58,474 nucleotides of DNA from Methanomicrobiales archaeon (GTDB lineage Archaea > Halobacteriota > Methanomicrobia > Methanomicrobiales > Methanospirillaceae): the NCBI GenBank assembly GCA_013415565.1, contig JAAEET010000002.1, positions 1 to 58,474 of the forward strand. Direction: 5' to 3'. Position numbers and translations under genes: made by a program. Under the pieces are notes generated by a model that saw only the letters and a list, made by a program, of their open reading frames with translations, was not told the origin of the DNA and searched no databases. The number at the start of each line of letters is the position of its first letter. Position 1 is the first letter of the stretch. This document shows, one piece after another, positions 8,836 through 17,188 of the stretch.

Positions 8836-9456
8836 ATGAGCTACCATGATGAACGATCACGGCGGTCGTGGCAGAATGCGGAAGAAATTCTCGGCCGAAC
8901 CGGGTTTGGCCCCGGAGATATCATGATCGATGTCGGGTGCGGTGAGGGATTTTTTGCCCTTCCGGCTGCCCGTATCGCCGGGAGCAGCGGGAGAGTCGTC
9001 GGGATCGATATCAACGGGGATGCCGTCTCGCGGATGCTCGGCCGGGCCGGTAAGGAAGGACTCAGCAATGTTGAGGGAATTGTCGGGGCCGGCGAAGAGA
9101 CCAGGGTCTGTACCGGCTGTGCAGACCTGATCTTCTTCGGCATCGATCTCCATGATTTCGCGGATCCGCGGAAAGTCCTCGGGAATGCCCGCCTGATGGT
9201 CAAAGCCGGCGGAACGCTCTGCGATCTCGACTGGCAGAAGAGGCCGACTCCCTTCGGGCCGCCGATCAGCATCCGGTTTGATGAACAGACCGCGGCGGCA
9301 CTGATCCGGGATGCGGGCTTCAGCATCGAGCGCATCGAGGAAGTGCCGCCCTGGTTCTACCTCATTCTCGCCGTGCCGGACCCCCGTGCTCCTCCCGGGA
9401 AGCATCCGGAGGTTCAGAGCGGGAAAAATCTCAGTGAAGCGGAGTTCATGCAGTAA
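8836..9456 (+). CDS. Class I SAM-dependent methyltransferase
   Basis: A 206-residue protein with SAM motif [13 protein letters not shown] at about 33-44, the acidic end of strand 2 (VVGIDING) and a motif IV/V region ([12 protein letters not shown]). The fold is that of small methyltransferases; the substrate is unknown. An open frame extends upstream to 8707, but ATG at 8836 follows GGAGAGG and gives the normal N terminus [13 protein letters not shown], so the shorter form is preferred. Its 3' end overlaps msrB on the other strand by 43 bp. Confidence 0.85.
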   Translation: MSYHDERSRRSWQNAEEILGRTGFGPGDIMIDVGCGEGFFALPAARIAGSSGRVVGIDINGDAVSRMLGRAGKEGLSNVEGIVGAGEETRVCTGCADLIFFGIDLHDFADPRKVLGNARLMVKAGGTLCDLDWQKRPTPFGPPISIRFDEQTAAALIRDAGFSIERIEEVPPWFYLILAVPDPRAPPGKHPEVQSGKNLSEAEFMQ

Positions 9457-9848
9457 CGCTTCCCGGTCGGCGGAGGACCGTCATCGAAAACATGCCCGAG
9501 ATGTGCATCACACCGGGCGCAGAGGACCTCGGTCCGGATCATACCAATGCTCCGGTCGGTTTCGGTCCGGATATTGTGCTCATCGACCGGCGCAGAAAAA
9601 CTCGGCCAGCCTGTTCCGGAATCAAATTTTGAATCGGAATGGAAGAGGTCGGTACCACAGCAGACGCACCGGTAGAGTCCGATAGCATGAACATCATGGT
9701 ACTTCCCGGAGAAGGGCGGTTCGGTCCCCTTCTTCCGTGCGACCCGGAACTCCTCTTCGCCGAGAATCTCCTGCCATTCGGCATCACTCTTCAGGACTTT
9801 TGAACGGTCTTCAAGAATCCCTGTTTGTGCATCGTAAATGAGTACCAT
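9414..9848 (-). CDS. msrB: Peptide methionine-(R)-sulfoxide reductase MsrB
   Basis: A 144-residue enzyme that repairs methionine-R-sulfoxide in oxidised proteins. Zinc cysteines appear as CVCC and CARC, the substrate motif as GTGWPSF, and the catalytic cysteine as [11 protein letters not shown] near the C terminus. The Cys form, not Sec, is present. Length is normal for a single-domain MsrB. It serves oxidative defence in a strict anaerobe. The gene is convergent with the methyltransferase. Confidence 0.95.
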   Translation of the reverse strand: MVLIYDAQTGILEDRSKVLKSDAEWQEILGEEEFRVARKKGTEPPFSGKYHDVHAIGLYRCVCCGTDLFHSDSKFDSGTGWPSFSAPVDEHNIRTETDRSIGMIRTEVLCARCDAHLGHVFDDGPPPTGKRYCMNSASLRFFPL

Positions 9849-9916
9849 GGGGTTTTCACGCCGCCGGATACTTCTGCCTCACCGGGGTGCGCCGATCCGG
9901 GATGGACGGAACGGTA

Positions 9917-10777
9917 TCAACTCCTCCTGGATGCGAGGAACGCACACCCGGCGAGTGCACCGAGCATCACCAGCGGAGAAAGACCCACACGGCCGGACGG
10001 AACGGATGCAACGAGATCTGCCGAGACCGTTGCTCCCTCTTCAGTGACGGTCACGGTCTGGCGATAATCAGAATATCCGGTCATCGAGATCAGGATCTCA
10101 TGGTCACCGACTGCCACATCACTGACGGACATAGGCGTCACACCGATCAAATTCCCGTCGAGAAATACTTGGCCGCCCGGGGGCTCCGAGGATACGGTCA
10201 GGAGTCCGGAGCCCGCCGGCTGGAGCGTTACCGGCACCTTTTTTACCTCATTTTTGGCGACAAAGAGCGCGAAGTCCTGGGTGATATATCCATCTTTCGA
10301 GACCTGGATGGCATGGTTGCCGGGAACGATATCGCGGATAATGAGTACCCCGTTTGGAGGAACAAGCCCGATCTCGCTCCCGTCAAGAAATACCGTGGAG
10401 AGCGTGGGGGTGACCAGCAGGTGGAGGGTTCCGTATTCGACAAGCGGCAGGGCAGAGAGCTTGGCGTAAATGTCAATGACCTGCCCTTTTCCCGGAACCG
10501 AGGTGATCGTTCCGGTATAGGTCTTGTAACCCTCTTTTTCGATGGTGAAGGTCCGGTATGGCGTCCCGGTCACATATACCGGAACATCCAGAATTCCTTC
10601 GGCGATCTCCCCTTTGTAGTCTCCATTAAAGAAGACCTTCGCCCCGTCCACGTTGCAGTGGATACGGTAGGTGCCCATATCGCCTCCGATGGGCTCATCA
10701 GGTTGTGCCCCGGCGATTCCGGCGGTCATAACAAGGAAGAGAAGTGCTACTGCACCCGGAAAAGATAATTGTCCCAT
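9917..10777 (-). CDS. Secreted protein with three PEGA-like repeats
   Basis: A 286-residue surface protein with an N-terminal signal peptide (PGAVALLFLVMTAGIAGA) and a C-terminal membrane segment (LVMLGALAGCAFLA) ending in SRRS. Three PEGA-type repeats run at about 36-105, 113-180 and 190-255; each has a G-x-x-V-F-x-N/D-G core (AKVFFNGDYKGE, STVFLDGSEIGL, GQVFLDGNLIGV) and ends in G-H/P-x-x-I-x-x-x-G-Y. PEGA units are common in archaeal S-layer-linked proteins. It resembles the protein at 4923-5729 in layout. Confidence 0.85.
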   Translation of the reverse strand: MGQLSFPGAVALLFLVMTAGIAGAQPDEPIGGDMGTYRIHCNVDGAKVFFNGDYKGEIAEGILDVPVYVTGTPYRTFTIEKEGYKTYTGTITSVPGKGQVIDIYAKLSALPLVEYGTLHLLVTPTLSTVFLDGSEIGLVPPNGVLIIRDIVPGNHAIQVSKDGYITQDFALFVAKNEVKKVPVTLQPAGSGLLTVSSEPPGGQVFLDGNLIGVTPMSVSDVAVGDHEILISMTGYSDYRQTVTVTEEGATVSADLVASVPSGRVGLSPLVMLGALAGCAFLASRRS

Positions 10778-10961
10778 GATTGATCAGTCCGATATAGTGT
10801 ATGGGTTTTTTTGGCGGTATTTAAATCTATCAATGTTTTCTGACGAAAACGATCACCGCTCCTCAAGCGTATGGCCCGGGGGCCGAAAACCTGAGAATCA
10901 CGGGGTCGGGCGATTCATTGAAGAACCGGCAGGATCAGTACCATCATTTCAGTGAAGAATC

Positions 10962-11129
10962 ATGACGCCACAACCGGGAAGGGGACACGGAAGGGACCAG
11001 TGGAACGGTGAAGGGGGCCCCCGTCGCTGTATCTGCCCGAACTGCCGGTACGAACGCGCCCGCCCCCCGGAAGTCCCCTGCTATGCCCTGAAGTGTCCCC
11101 GCTGCGGTGCCCCGATGGCTGATCTCTGA
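10962..11129 (+). CDS. Small rubredoxin-like zinc protein (55 aa)
   Basis: A 55-residue protein: a Gly/Arg-rich head (PGRGHGRDQWNGEGG), then CICPNC, a basic turn, and CYALKCPRCGAPM. The pattern (CxCPxC, then VPCYxxKCPxCGxPM) is that of a small conserved Cys-rich family seen in anaerobes, where it is thought to bind zinc or iron. A GTGAAG stretch precedes the ATG. It is set apart from its neighbours and probably monocistronic. The exact role is unknown. Confidence 0.75.
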   Translation: MTPQPGRGHGRDQWNGEGGPRRCICPNCRYERARPPEVPCYALKCPRCGAPMADL

Positions 11130-11182
11130 TGGAGTCCCCGGGCCGGAGCCGTGGAGAAAGACGCAGAAGAAAGGAGATGAGA

Positions 11183-11255
11183 GGCCAGGGCCGAGACTCG
11201 AACCCGGGTCGGGGGATCCACAGTCCCCTAGGATGACCAACTACCCCACCCTGGC
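11183..11255 (-). tRNA. tRNA-His (GUG), no encoded G-1 and no CCA
   Basis: Read on the minus strand, 7-bp acceptor arms GCCAGGG/CCCTGGC, an anticodon stem GGGGA/TCCCC with loop CTGTGGA (anticodon GTG), and a GGGTTCGAGTC T arm are all present. The discriminator is C (11183). The base before the first G of the acceptor is T, so the extra G-1 of tRNA-His is not encoded. CCA is not encoded. A TATA box (TTATATAAT) lies about 33 bp upstream at 11284-11293. Confidence 0.95.
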
Positions 11256-11469
11256 AGATATACCCGAATACATTGGATTTCGCATTATATAATTATGACC
11301 ATGAGCATGCGCCGGGCAGTGTCCCCGGAGAGGTGGATTAATACCTCTTGTGCGCCAGTATAATACAGAACCTGGTGCCGGCATCGCCAGATCTTCCTCT
11401 GCCGGGATCTGCAGTGTGCCGAACGACACCCGATCCCCCGGTTTCCTTTCAAAGGCAAGGTGGTATCCC

Positions 11470-13248
11470 ATGACCCAGAAATCAGGTATCCGGACTCCGA
11501 TTGTCGCCGTGCTCGGCCATGTCGATCATGGCAAGACCTCGCTCCTTGACCGGATACGGGGGTCGTCGGTGGTGAGCACCGAAGACGGTGCGATCACCCA
11601 GCATATCGGGGCGACCATCGTCCCGATAGAAGCGATCAGGAAGATGAGCGGCTCGATGGAAAAAATGCCGATCAGGGTCCCGGGACTCCTCTTCATTGAC
11701 ACTCCGGGTCACCATGCATTCACCACCCTCCGTGCACGGGGGGGAGCACTCGCGGATATGGCCATTCTGGTGGTGGATATCAACCAGGGATTCCAGCCCC
11801 AGACCATCGAGGCACTCCAGATCCTGCGCACCTACCGGACACCTTTCGTCGTTGCGGCCACCAAGATCGACCGGATTCACGGATGGAGATCCGGGAAAAA
11901 CGAACCGTTTCTCACCGCATTCGCCCGCCAGAACGACCGGGTGAAGGAGGTCGTCGAGACCAGAATTTACGAGCTTGTCGCGAAGCTCTCCGAATTCGGC
12001 TTCTCCGGGGAGCGTTTTGATCGGGTCTCGGATTTCCAGCGGAATCTTGCCATCGTCCCCATCAGTGCCCATACCGGAGAGGGTATCGCCGAACTTCTGA
12101 TGGTCATGATCGGGCTTGCCCAGCGGTACATGGAGCAGGACCTGGCATATTCGGTCGACGGTCCCGGGACCGGAACCGTGCTCGAGGTCAAGGAGGAGCG
12201 GGGTCTTGGCACCACCCTTGATGTCATCCTCTACGATGGAACCCTCTCAGTTGGCGACGAGATAGCGATCGCCCGGAACGACGGAGTGGCGGTAACGAAG
12301 GTCCGGGCCCTGTTACAGCCCCGCCCGATGAAAGAAATACTCGTCGAGGACCGGTTCGAACGGGTCAAGAAGGTCACGGCGGCGGCCGGAATCAAGGTCA
12401 GTGCCCCGAATCTCGATGGCACCATTGCCGGATCCCCGCTCCAGGCAATCGCGGGTGAGGTGGAGACGGTGAAGGAGCGGATCAGGAAAGAGATGGAAGA
12501 GATTTCGGTCAAGATCTCTCCTGAAGGGCTGATCATCAAGGCAGACACGATTGGGGCGCTGGAAGCCCTCTGTAACGAGCTCGATGCAAAGGAAATCGGC
12601 GTTATGAGGGCCGAAGTCGGCCCGGTCAGCCGCCATGACCTCATCGATGTGGAGACGATCAAGAACCCCTTCTACCGTGTTCTCCTGGCATTCAACACCC
12701 CCCTCCTCCCTGATGCGGCAGAGATGCTGAAAGATCCCGGATACACACAGGTCAAGGTCTTCGAAGGCCGGGTTATCTATAAGCTCGTGGACGATTATAT
12801 CGCCTGGCGGGATGAGATGAAGAGGAAGGCCGAACAGCAGCGGTTCGAGCAGATCATCATGCCGGCAAAGATCCGGGTGCTGCCGCACTGCATTTTCCGG
12901 CAGAGCAATCCGGCCGTCGTCGGAGTACGGGTTCTTGGAGGAACACTCCGCACCGATGTCAACCTCATCCATCCCGATGGAAAAAAGGTCGGACACCTCA
13001 AATCCATGCAGCTCAACCAGGAGAACATCCGTGAGGCGAAGGCCGGGGCTGAAGTGGCAGTCTCCATCGAGGGTGCAACGGTCGGTCGCCAGGTGAGCGA
13101 GGGAGACGATCTCTTCGTGGATATCCCGGAACGTCACGTCAAGGTGCTCGAACGCGAGATGCAGGCAACCCTGCCGATCAGCACCCAGGAGATCCTCGGT
13201 GAGTTTACCACGATGAAGCGAAGATCCGACCCGTTCTGGGGTAAATAG
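11470..13248 (+). CDS. infB: Translation initiation factor aIF5B
   Basis: A 592-residue GTPase that joins ribosomal subunits and positions initiator tRNA. G1 is GHVDHGKT (16-23), G3 DTPGH (77-81), G4 TKID (131-134). Domain II, the alpha/beta domain III and the C-terminal tRNA-binding domain follow in order. The upstream frame extends to 11350, but ATG at 11470 follows AAGGTGG at proper spacing and matches the family N terminus (IRTPIVAVLGHVDHGKT). The G4 motif is TKID where NKID is usual. It is probably followed by rps6e on the same transcript. Confidence 0.96.
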   Translation: MTQKSGIRTPIVAVLGHVDHGKTSLLDRIRGSSVVSTEDGAITQHIGATIVPIEAIRKMSGSMEKMPIRVPGLLFIDTPGHHAFTTLRARGGALADMAILVVDINQGFQPQTIEALQILRTYRTPFVVAATKIDRIHGWRSGKNEPFLTAFARQNDRVKEVVETRIYELVAKLSEFGFSGERFDRVSDFQRNLAIVPISAHTGEGIAELLMVMIGLAQRYMEQDLAYSVDGPGTGTVLEVKEERGLGTTLDVILYDGTLSVGDEIAIARNDGVAVTKVRALLQPRPMKEILVEDRFERVKKVTAAAGIKVSAPNLDGTIAGSPLQAIAGEVETVKERIRKEMEEISVKISPEGLIIKADTIGALEALCNELDAKEIGVMRAEVGPVSRHDLIDVETIKNPFYRVLLAFNTPLLPDAAEMLKDPGYTQVKVFEGRVIYKLVDDYIAWRDEMKRKAEQQRFEQIIMPAKIRVLPHCIFRQSNPAVVGVRVLGGTLRTDVNLIHPDGKKVGHLKSMQLNQENIREAKAGAEVAVSIEGATVGRQVSEGDDLFVDIPERHVKVLEREMQATLPISTQEILGEFTTMKRRSDPFWGK

Positions 13249-13392
13249 TATTTAATAGATCGGCCACCCAAAATTATGGGTACTTCCCGGGGGAGTACCG
13301 CGTGCAGACACCAGTGAATGGTGCAGCCGGGCATGGATCCGGATCGCGGCCCCCTGTCTCCGGGATATGATGAATGAAGGAGTCGTGGCTTT

Positions 13393-13797
13393 ATGGTGGA
13401 GTTCAAGGTCGTCGTGTCTGACCAGAAGACAGGGCGGGCATATAACGTCAACGTGAGTGGTGGCCCGGCAGGGGCCATCATCGGGAAACGGATTGGAGAC
13501 GAGCTGGATGCCGGGCCGTTCGGGCTGCCCGGGTACCGTATGGAGATTACCGGTGGATCTGACCGGAACGGTACCCCGGCACGGAGAAACCTCCCTGTTG
13601 CCGGCCGCAAAAGACTGCTGCTCTCGGGCGGCGTCGGGTTCAAGCCGGTCAGGGAAGGACAGCGCCGCAGGAAATCGATCCGGGGCAACGAGATCACCGC
13701 GGATTTCGTCCAGGTCAATGCCCGGATCACCGCCTATGGTGAAAAATCCCTTGAAGAATACTTTGCCAAGCCTGCTCCTGAAGAAAAGAAGGAATAA
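13393..13797 (+). CDS. rps6e: 30S ribosomal protein S6e
   Basis: A 134-residue protein with the archaeal S6e pattern: N-terminal FKVVVSDQKTGRAYNV, GKRIGDELDAGPFGLPGYRMEITGGSD, and the basic RRRKSIRGN region. It lacks the long C-terminal tail of eukaryotic S6, as archaeal versions do, and ends in Lys/Glu. It lies 144 bp after infB; the gap holds an AT-rich TATTTAATAG that could be a promoter. AAGGAG lies rather far (about 13 nt) from the ATG. Confidence 0.96.
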   Translation: MVEFKVVVSDQKTGRAYNVNVSGGPAGAIIGKRIGDELDAGPFGLPGYRMEITGGSDRNGTPARRNLPVAGRKRLLLSGGVGFKPVREGQRRRKSIRGNEITADFVQVNARITAYGEKSLEEYFAKPAPEEKKE

Positions 13798-13803
13798 TAT
13801 TTT

Positions 13804-14265
13804 TCATTTTTTCAGGATCGCTTCCCTCAGCGCGGGGAGCAGATCCTCAAACGGAATCCCGTATTTCCGGGCCAGAATTACAAGAGCGGCCTCCGGCCTG
13901 ATCTTACCATCGAAATTCTGACGGATGAGCGTGTTCATCTCGGCGGCTATGGTGGTAAGGGGGATGTCCCGCTGCCGGGCAATCCGCTGCATGAGCTCTT
14001 CCTGCGGGTCGGATTTGCGGAAGACAGAGGCCGACGGTTTGAATCCGAGCGGGATCTCGACTCCACCCACATTGAAGAGCGGTCTGATCATGTCACCTTC
14101 GTAGGCGATCAGTCCTTCCTCCTCAGCGCGGGAGAGGAGCATGGTCGCCTGCTCGATATTCATCCATCCCCTCTCGAAGGCAAGATAATACACAATCTCG
14201 TTCTTTTTCAGACGTTCCTTACGCGTATGCCTGAATGGTGCGGCGATGGTGATGGTGAGGCTCAT
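13804..14265 (-). CDS. DUF2240 family protein
   Basis: A 153-residue protein with the look of an archaeal DNA- or RNA-linked helical protein: a winged-helix-like first half (LKKNEIVYYLAFERGWMNIEQATMLLSRAEEEGLI) and a helical C terminus (IRPEAALVILARKYGIPFEDLLPALREAI). This matches my memory of DUF2240. The start at 14265 is used because GGGAGCAGGA precedes it; the frame extends 48 bp further. It converges on rps6e with a 6-bp gap. Confidence 0.7.
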   Translation of the reverse strand: MSLTITIAAPFRHTRKERLKKNEIVYYLAFERGWMNIEQATMLLSRAEEEGLIAYEGDMIRPLFNVGGVEIPLGFKPSASVFRKSDPQEELMQRIARQRDIPLTTIAAEMNTLIRQNFDGKIRPEAALVILARKYGIPFEDLLPALREAILKK

Positions 14266-14428
14266 TCCTGCTCCCGGTGGTGCACTCCGACGGGGGCTAT
14301 TTGCCCGTTGCATCCAGGAATAACCATATATCGCCGGTTTTTATCAACCAATCGATCGAAACCGGGCGGATCGGGGAATCCCGGGCTGGTGCGCAAGGCT
14401 CTTATGATCGTGACGGCGATGATGAAGT

Positions 14429-14755
14429 ATGACGAAAACGCGTGAGTACGCAGATGCAGCCAAGCACCAGATCGACCAGATCGCCACGGAGATCGAGAGG
14501 CTGCAGGAGAAGGCAGATCAGACAATCGCCGATCTCCGGGCCGAATACGAGCGCAGGATCAGGGATCTCTCCACCGAGTATGACAGGGAACTCCGTTCAC
14601 TTCGCCAGATGCGGAACGATACCGAGGCCCGGGTCACCACGCTGATGAATGCCAGCGGGAGTGCAGTTGAAGAAATGCGTTCGGGGGTCGATGCGGCAAT
14701 CAACGAAATGAATAACGCACTTGTTCGTGCGAGAAAACACCTTAAAGAACTCTGA
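14429..14755 (+). CDS. Coiled-coil protein (108 aa)
   Basis: A 108-residue, almost wholly helical, highly charged protein without Cys. Heptad-like spacing runs from about residue 10 to 105 (IDQIATEIERLQEKADQTI, ELRSLRQMRNDTEARVTTL). It resembles small stress-linked coiled-coil proteins found in bacteria and methanogens, but I cannot name a function. It lies divergent from the DUF2240 gene. Confidence 0.65.
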   Translation: MTKTREYADAAKHQIDQIATEIERLQEKADQTIADLRAEYERRIRDLSTEYDRELRSLRQMRNDTEARVTTLMNASGSAVEEMRSGVDAAINEMNNALVRARKHLKEL

Positions 14756-14834
14756 TCTCCCTATTTCCGAAATACAGGAGGCATGACCGGGAAGGATACC
14801 CTTATCATCGAAGAGCTCGATAGAATTTTTTCGA

Positions 14835-14891
14835 CAAAAGTCGTATCCAGCTGTCCTCCTCCTACATCACATGAAACGGGTACGACTTTTG
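14835..14891. repeat. Long imperfect inverted repeat
   Basis: CAAAAGTCGTATCC (14835-14848) and GGGTACGACTTTTG (14878-14891) pair at 13 of 14 positions around a 29-nt loop rich in CTCC. It lies in the 212-bp convergent gap between the coiled-coil gene and rps8e, so it may be a bidirectional terminator or a mobile-repeat remnant. Confidence 0.5.
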
Positions 14892-14933
14892 GATTACCGG
14901 GACACCCGCTGCCCGCCTGCATGGCGGCTGCGG

Positions 14934-14950
14934 TACCGAATTTTTCGGTA
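14934..14950 (-). terminator. Hairpin downstream of rps8e
   Basis: TACCGAA and TTCGGTA form a perfect 7-bp stem with a TTT loop, 18 nt past the rps8e stop on the minus strand. Position suggests a transcript end; no T-run follows. Confidence 0.45.
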
Positions 14951-14967
14951 ATTGGGGAGAAAAAAGA

Positions 14968-15345
14968 TTATTCAATCAGGACCGCGTTGATGACGCCGTC
15001 CTGGCCGGGCCTGCTGATGATACGCGCACGACCGGCCTCGGTCCTGATAACCGCACCCTTGGTGAGAAGGTTCCGCCGGACATAGTTCGGATTTGCACCG
15101 TTCTCTTCGACCGTCTCGATGACCACTTTCCGGGTCTCGCCACGGGAACGGTCTGCCACGTTTGCATACTGTGCACGCATCGCACGGACCTTGGGATTTC
15201 CGCCGTAAGAGCGGATAATCTTCCTGCGGTCTTCACCGATATGTGTTTCGGCCGGAGCCGAACCGATCTCGCTCCTCCGCTTTCCCTGCGAGGGGCGGTA
15301 CCTTCCACCGGTTGCCCTCCGGACTGATCTTCCCTGCCAGAGCAT
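14968..15345 (-). CDS. rps8e: 30S ribosomal protein S8e
   Basis: A 125-residue protein with the S8e signature: WQGRSVRRATGGRYRPSQGKRRSEIG at the N terminus, IRSYGGNPKVRAMR in the middle and LLTKGAVIRTEAGRARIISRPGQDGVINAVLIE at the end. Length and order fit archaeal S8e. It lies upstream of the hairpin at 14934-14950 and probably forms its own transcript. Confidence 0.97.
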   Translation of the reverse strand: MLWQGRSVRRATGGRYRPSQGKRRSEIGSAPAETHIGEDRRKIIRSYGGNPKVRAMRAQYANVADRSRGETRKVVIETVEENGANPNYVRRNLLTKGAVIRTEAGRARIISRPGQDGVINAVLIE

Positions 15346-15425
15346 CGTATTCCTCTCTTTTCTATGTTCGCATCGTCACCGGATGAATCGAACAGAGTGC
15401 TGTATATATAATCCCTGCAACCTAT

Positions 15426-16085
15426 TTAAGAACTCTGTTCGGCCAGCAGCGCGTCGATGACCGCCCCCAGTCCCTCTCCTCTCTTCAGGTCGGTCCGGCA
15501 GATCCTCATCGACGGATTATACCGGCGCATATCGGCCTCCATCCTGTCAAGGCTCGCCCCTACCAGCGGAGCCAGGTCGATCTTGTTGATAATGCCGATA
15601 TCGCAGCCGCGGAACATCATCGGGTGTTTGTTCACCACGTCGTCCCCTTCTGTTGCACTTACGATAACCACTCTCTTCTCCGCACCGAGCAGGAAATCGG
15701 TCGGGCAGACCATGTTGCCGACATTTTCGATGAAAAGGAGATCGATGTCCTCAAGCGGCAGCTGCTCGGCAGCATGCTCGACAAGGTGGGCATCGAGGTG
15801 ACACTCCTTCCCGGTATTTGCATTCACCACCGGGATGCCGAGGGTCCTGATCCTCTGGAAGTCATCATCGCCATAGCAGTCACCGGCGATTGCTCCTGCC
15901 CGGATTCCCCGTTCTTTCAGGGCGGGCACGATCTTCTCGATCAGCGCGGTCTTCCCTGATCCAATTGCACCGAGGAGATCGATGGCCCGTACACCCTGCG
16001 CCCTGAAACGGGATGCGTTCTCCCGGGCAATACGGGTATTGACGTCGAATATATCCTTCTCGAGCCTGACGTCGATATGGTGCAT
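15426..16085 (-). CDS. hypB: Hydrogenase nickel-incorporation GTPase HypB
   Basis: A 219-residue SIMIBI GTPase that drives Ni insertion into [NiFe]-hydrogenases. The P-loop GAIGSGKT is at 39-46. The metal region holds ECHLDAHLVEHA and NMVCPTDF, and NKID is the base-recognition motif. The His-rich N-terminal nickel store of some bacteria is absent, as usual in archaea. Start at 16085 (MHHIDVRLEKD) fits the family, and a TATA box 28 bp upstream points to a leaderless mRNA. It is divergent from srp19. Confidence 0.94.
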   Translation of the reverse strand: MHHIDVRLEKDIFDVNTRIARENASRFRAQGVRAIDLLGAIGSGKTALIEKIVPALKERGIRAGAIAGDCYGDDDFQRIRTLGIPVVNANTGKECHLDAHLVEHAAEQLPLEDIDLLFIENVGNMVCPTDFLLGAEKRVVIVSATEGDDVVNKHPMMFRGCDIGIINKIDLAPLVGASLDRMEADMRRYNPSMRICRTDLKRGEGLGAVIDALLAEQSS

Positions 16086-16109
16086 GGGGTACTGTAGGAT
16101 GCTGCAGTG

Positions 16110-16117
16110 TTTATAGG
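16110..16117. promoter_or_regulatory. Single TATA element between divergent hypB and srp19
   Basis: TTTATAGG (CCTATAAA on the other strand) is centred near 16113. The hypB ATG lies 28 bp to the left and the srp19 ATG 28 bp to the right, the distance of a leaderless archaeal start from its TATA box in both directions. No other convincing TATA box lies in the 55-bp gap. Confidence 0.5.
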
Positions 16118-16140
16118 TTCCATTCGCACACCTTAGTATA

Positions 16141-16425
16141 ATGAAGGATGAGATGAAGGGGCAGCGCATCCTCTATCCCTGCTACTTCAATGCCGGGCTA
16201 ACCAGGAGTGAAGGGCGGCGGGTTCCCCGGTCACGCGCCATCAGGGATCCGACCCTTGCGGATGTCGAGAAGGCCGTGAAACGCTGCCGTCTGAGATACC
16301 GAACCGAACAGAAGAGCCACCCTGCCTACTGGTGGAAAAACGAGGGGCGTATCGTGGTGAACTGGGAACAGGGGAAGGAGAAGCTTCTTGCCACGGTCGC
16401 CGGATCGCTCGACGGCAGGCGGTGA
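16141..16425 (+). CDS. srp19: Signal recognition particle protein Srp19
   Basis: A 94-residue RNA-binding protein. RILYPCYFNAGLTRSEGRRVPRSRAI is the family signature for 7S RNA binding, and DPTLADVEKAVKRC with KSHPAYWWKNEGRIVV follows as in other archaeal SRP19. It helps load SRP54 for co-translational membrane targeting. ATG at 16141 suits a leaderless start; a second ATG 12 bp downstream is also possible. The stop lies 2 bp before the PHP-domain gene. Confidence 0.95.
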   Translation: MKDEMKGQRILYPCYFNAGLTRSEGRRVPRSRAIRDPTLADVEKAVKRCRLRYRTEQKSHPAYWWKNEGRIVVNWEQGKEKLLATVAGSLDGRR

Positions 16426-16427
16426 CC

Positions 16428-17081
16428 ATGATGTACGATCTTCACACCCACAGCAGCCTGACCGACGGGGAGCTGATCCCGATCGAGCTGGTCAGGAGGA
16501 TGGCCGTTCTCGGCTATAGCACGGTGGCCATCACGGATCATGCCGATCCCGCCAACCTCCATTTCCTCATCAGCGCAGTGCGGAAGGTGAAGGATGCGGC
16601 CGGCCTGTACGGCGTGAAGCTGTTATGCGGGGTCGAGCTGACGCATATCCCCCCCGCCATGATCGCATCCTGTGCGCGGGAGGCCAGAACGTGCGGTGCT
16701 GACATCGTCGTGGTGCATGGCGAGACGACGGTAGAACCGGTGGCAGAAGGGACCAATACCGCAGCCTGCACCTGCACCGATGTGGATATCCTTGCCCATC
16801 CCGGACTTATCACCGTCGAGGATGCCGAAGCGGCCCGGGAATTCGGCGTAGCCCTTGAGATCACCTCCCGGGGCGGGCATAACCGGACAAACGGCCATAT
16901 TGTCACGGTAGCACGGGAGGCAGGTTGTTCCCTCGTCGTCAACTCCGACGCGCACGGTCCGCGGGATCTCCTCGATGAGCGCGCGAAATTTCTGGTTGCA
17001 CGGGGAGCGGGCCTTAAAAAGGAAGAATGCGCCCGCGTGTTGGCTTTAAATACCAATTCCCTGCGTTTACGTGGAATTTGA
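16428..17081 (+). CDS. PHP-domain metal-dependent phosphoesterase
   Basis: A 217-residue PHP protein: DLHTHSSLTDGE at the N terminus, AITDHADP, GVELTHI, VVVHGE, LAHPG and NSDAHGP, which together supply the His/Asp/Glu ligands of a trinuclear metal site. It is a histidinol-phosphatase-like family member; the substrate is unknown. The in-frame frame extends inside srp19, but ATG at 16428 follows the srp19 stop and gives the normal family start (second ATG next to it). Coupling to srp19 looks accidental in function. Confidence 0.88.
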   Translation: MMYDLHTHSSLTDGELIPIELVRRMAVLGYSTVAITDHADPANLHFLISAVRKVKDAAGLYGVKLLCGVELTHIPPAMIASCAREARTCGADIVVVHGETTVEPVAEGTNTAACTCTDVDILAHPGLITVEDAEAAREFGVALEITSRGGHNRTNGHIVTVAREAGCSLVVNSDAHGPRDLLDERAKFLVARGAGLKKEECARVLALNTNSLRLRGI

Positions 17082-17103
17082 TATTTATACCTTTACAATA
17101 AGT

Positions 17104-17132
17104 TTTTATATAATAAAAAAGAATATATATAG
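17104..17132 (+). promoter_or_regulatory. AT-rich promoter of gar1-tfb
   Basis: TTTTATATAATA (17104-17115) and AATATATATAG (17122-17132) are two strong TATA-like boxes in an AT island. A start near 17135-17158 would leave a 30-50 nt leader before gar1. Confidence 0.55.
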
Positions 17133-17188
17133 ATTACTAAACAATTTCGACTGCCATTTTTCCGTGGGCAGACAGACGGGGTTTTATC

